From: an uncultured Collinsella sp.
Lineage (GTDB): Bacteria; Actinomycetota; Coriobacteriia; Coriobacteriales; Coriobacteriaceae
DNA length: 5,474 nt
Direction of reading: 5' to 3'
Assembly (NCBI GenBank): GCA_902462065.1
Contig: CABQAK010000068.1
Coordinates: 1-5,474 of the forward strand
Position numbers and translations under genes: made by a program. Below the pieces are notes generated by a model, which was not told the origin of the DNA, did not search any database, and saw nothing but the letters and a program-made list of their open reading frames with translations. Of this stretch, positions 5,190 through 5,474 are shown piece after piece (position 1 is the stretch's first letter; each line of letters opens with the position of its first letter).

Positions 5190-5474
5190 TTAGCCGAAGT
5201 AGCGCTTGAGCAGGCCGGCGAAAGCCTTGCCGTGGCGGGCCTCGTCGCGAGCCATCTCGTGCACGGTGTCATGGATGGCATCGAGGCCAGCGGCCTTGGC
5301 GCGCTTAGCAAGATCGGTCTTGCCGGCGGTGGCGCCGTCCTCGGCCTCAACGCGCATCTCGAGGTTCTTCTTGGTGGAGTCGGTCACGACCTCGCCCAGG
5401 AGCTCAGCGAACTTGGCGGCGTGCTCGGCCTCCTCGTGGGCTGCCTTCTCCCAGTACAGGCCGATTTCGGGATA
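5190..5474 (-). CDS. Reverse rubrerythrin (NADH peroxidase), C-terminal part
   Basis: The reading frame stays open from the window edge to TAA at 5190, giving the last 94 residues; the real start lies beyond 5474. An internal GTG at 5387 is not a true start, because the conserved sequence continues upstream of it. The visible part is a ferritin-like diiron domain. EEAEHAAKFAELLGE (residues 14-28 of the fragment) and DEARHGKAFAGLLKRYFG at the C-terminus each give an ExxH iron-binding motif. Ending in the four-helix domain without a rubredoxin tail points to the reverse rubrerythrin type, often annotated NADH peroxidase in Coriobacteriia, whose rubredoxin-like part would be N-terminal and outside the window. 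Such proteins reduce hydrogen peroxide in the cytoplasm of anaerobes. A strong terminator follows directly. There is no apparent functional link to the other genes. Confidence 0.88.
   Translation of the reverse strand, partial: YPEIGLYWEKAAHEEAEHAAKFAELLGEVVTDSTKKNLEMRVEAEDGATAGKTDLAKRAKAAGLDAIHDTVHEMARDEARHGKAFAGLLKRYFG

Noticed and set aside
5385..5387. Internal GTG as start of a 65-residue protein
   Set aside because: Conserved rubrerythrin sequence, including an ExxH motif, continues upstream in the same frame to the window edge.

Overview
The window looks like chromosomal DNA from a gut actinobacterium of the class Coriobacteriia, most likely Collinsella or a close relative. This rests on the GC-rich coding style, the pdxST/PdxR arrangement, a reverse-rubrerythrin ending of the type common in that group, and intergenic spaces packed with palindromic repeats. 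The assignment comes from family resemblance and was not tested by a search.

Layout. Positions 1-443 hold no credible gene. They carry a run of hairpins: a short terminator-like hairpin (27-49), a 100-bp near-perfect palindrome (64-163), a small hairpin (202-226), and two long hairpins that touch each other (270-332 and 330-411). Next, on the minus strand, is the pyridoxal 5'-phosphate (PLP) synthase operon: pdxS (1942 down to 1052) followed 20 bp later by pdxT (1031 down to 444). Divergent from pdxS is a MocR-type regulator (2088-3524, plus strand), most simply PdxR, the PLP-sensing regulator of pdxST. A 12-bp direct repeat in the shared intergenic region is a good operator candidate.

Downstream of pdxR lies an accessory segment. 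Two related ~120-bp inverted-repeat elements (3517-3637 and 4937-5059) stand as direct repeats around a gene whose product combines an AbiEi-like N-terminal part with a Vsr/DUF559-like PD-(D/E)XK part. Each element starts inside the last codons of the gene before it and supplies or overlaps its stop codon. A further inverted repeat (3671-3736) lies ahead of the nuclease-like gene. That gene appears frameshifted by one extra C in a six-C run (3868-3873), leaving the natural start at 3820 out of frame with the rest. It may be a pseudogene, a phase-variable gene or a sequencing error.

The right end carries the C-terminal 94 codons of a reverse rubrerythrin (minus strand, cut by the window edge) with a strong intrinsic terminator.

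Functionally, pdxS, pdxT and pdxR form one vitamin B6 unit. The repeat-flanked nuclease-like gene looks like an inserted accessory module. The rubrerythrin is an unrelated peroxide-defence gene.
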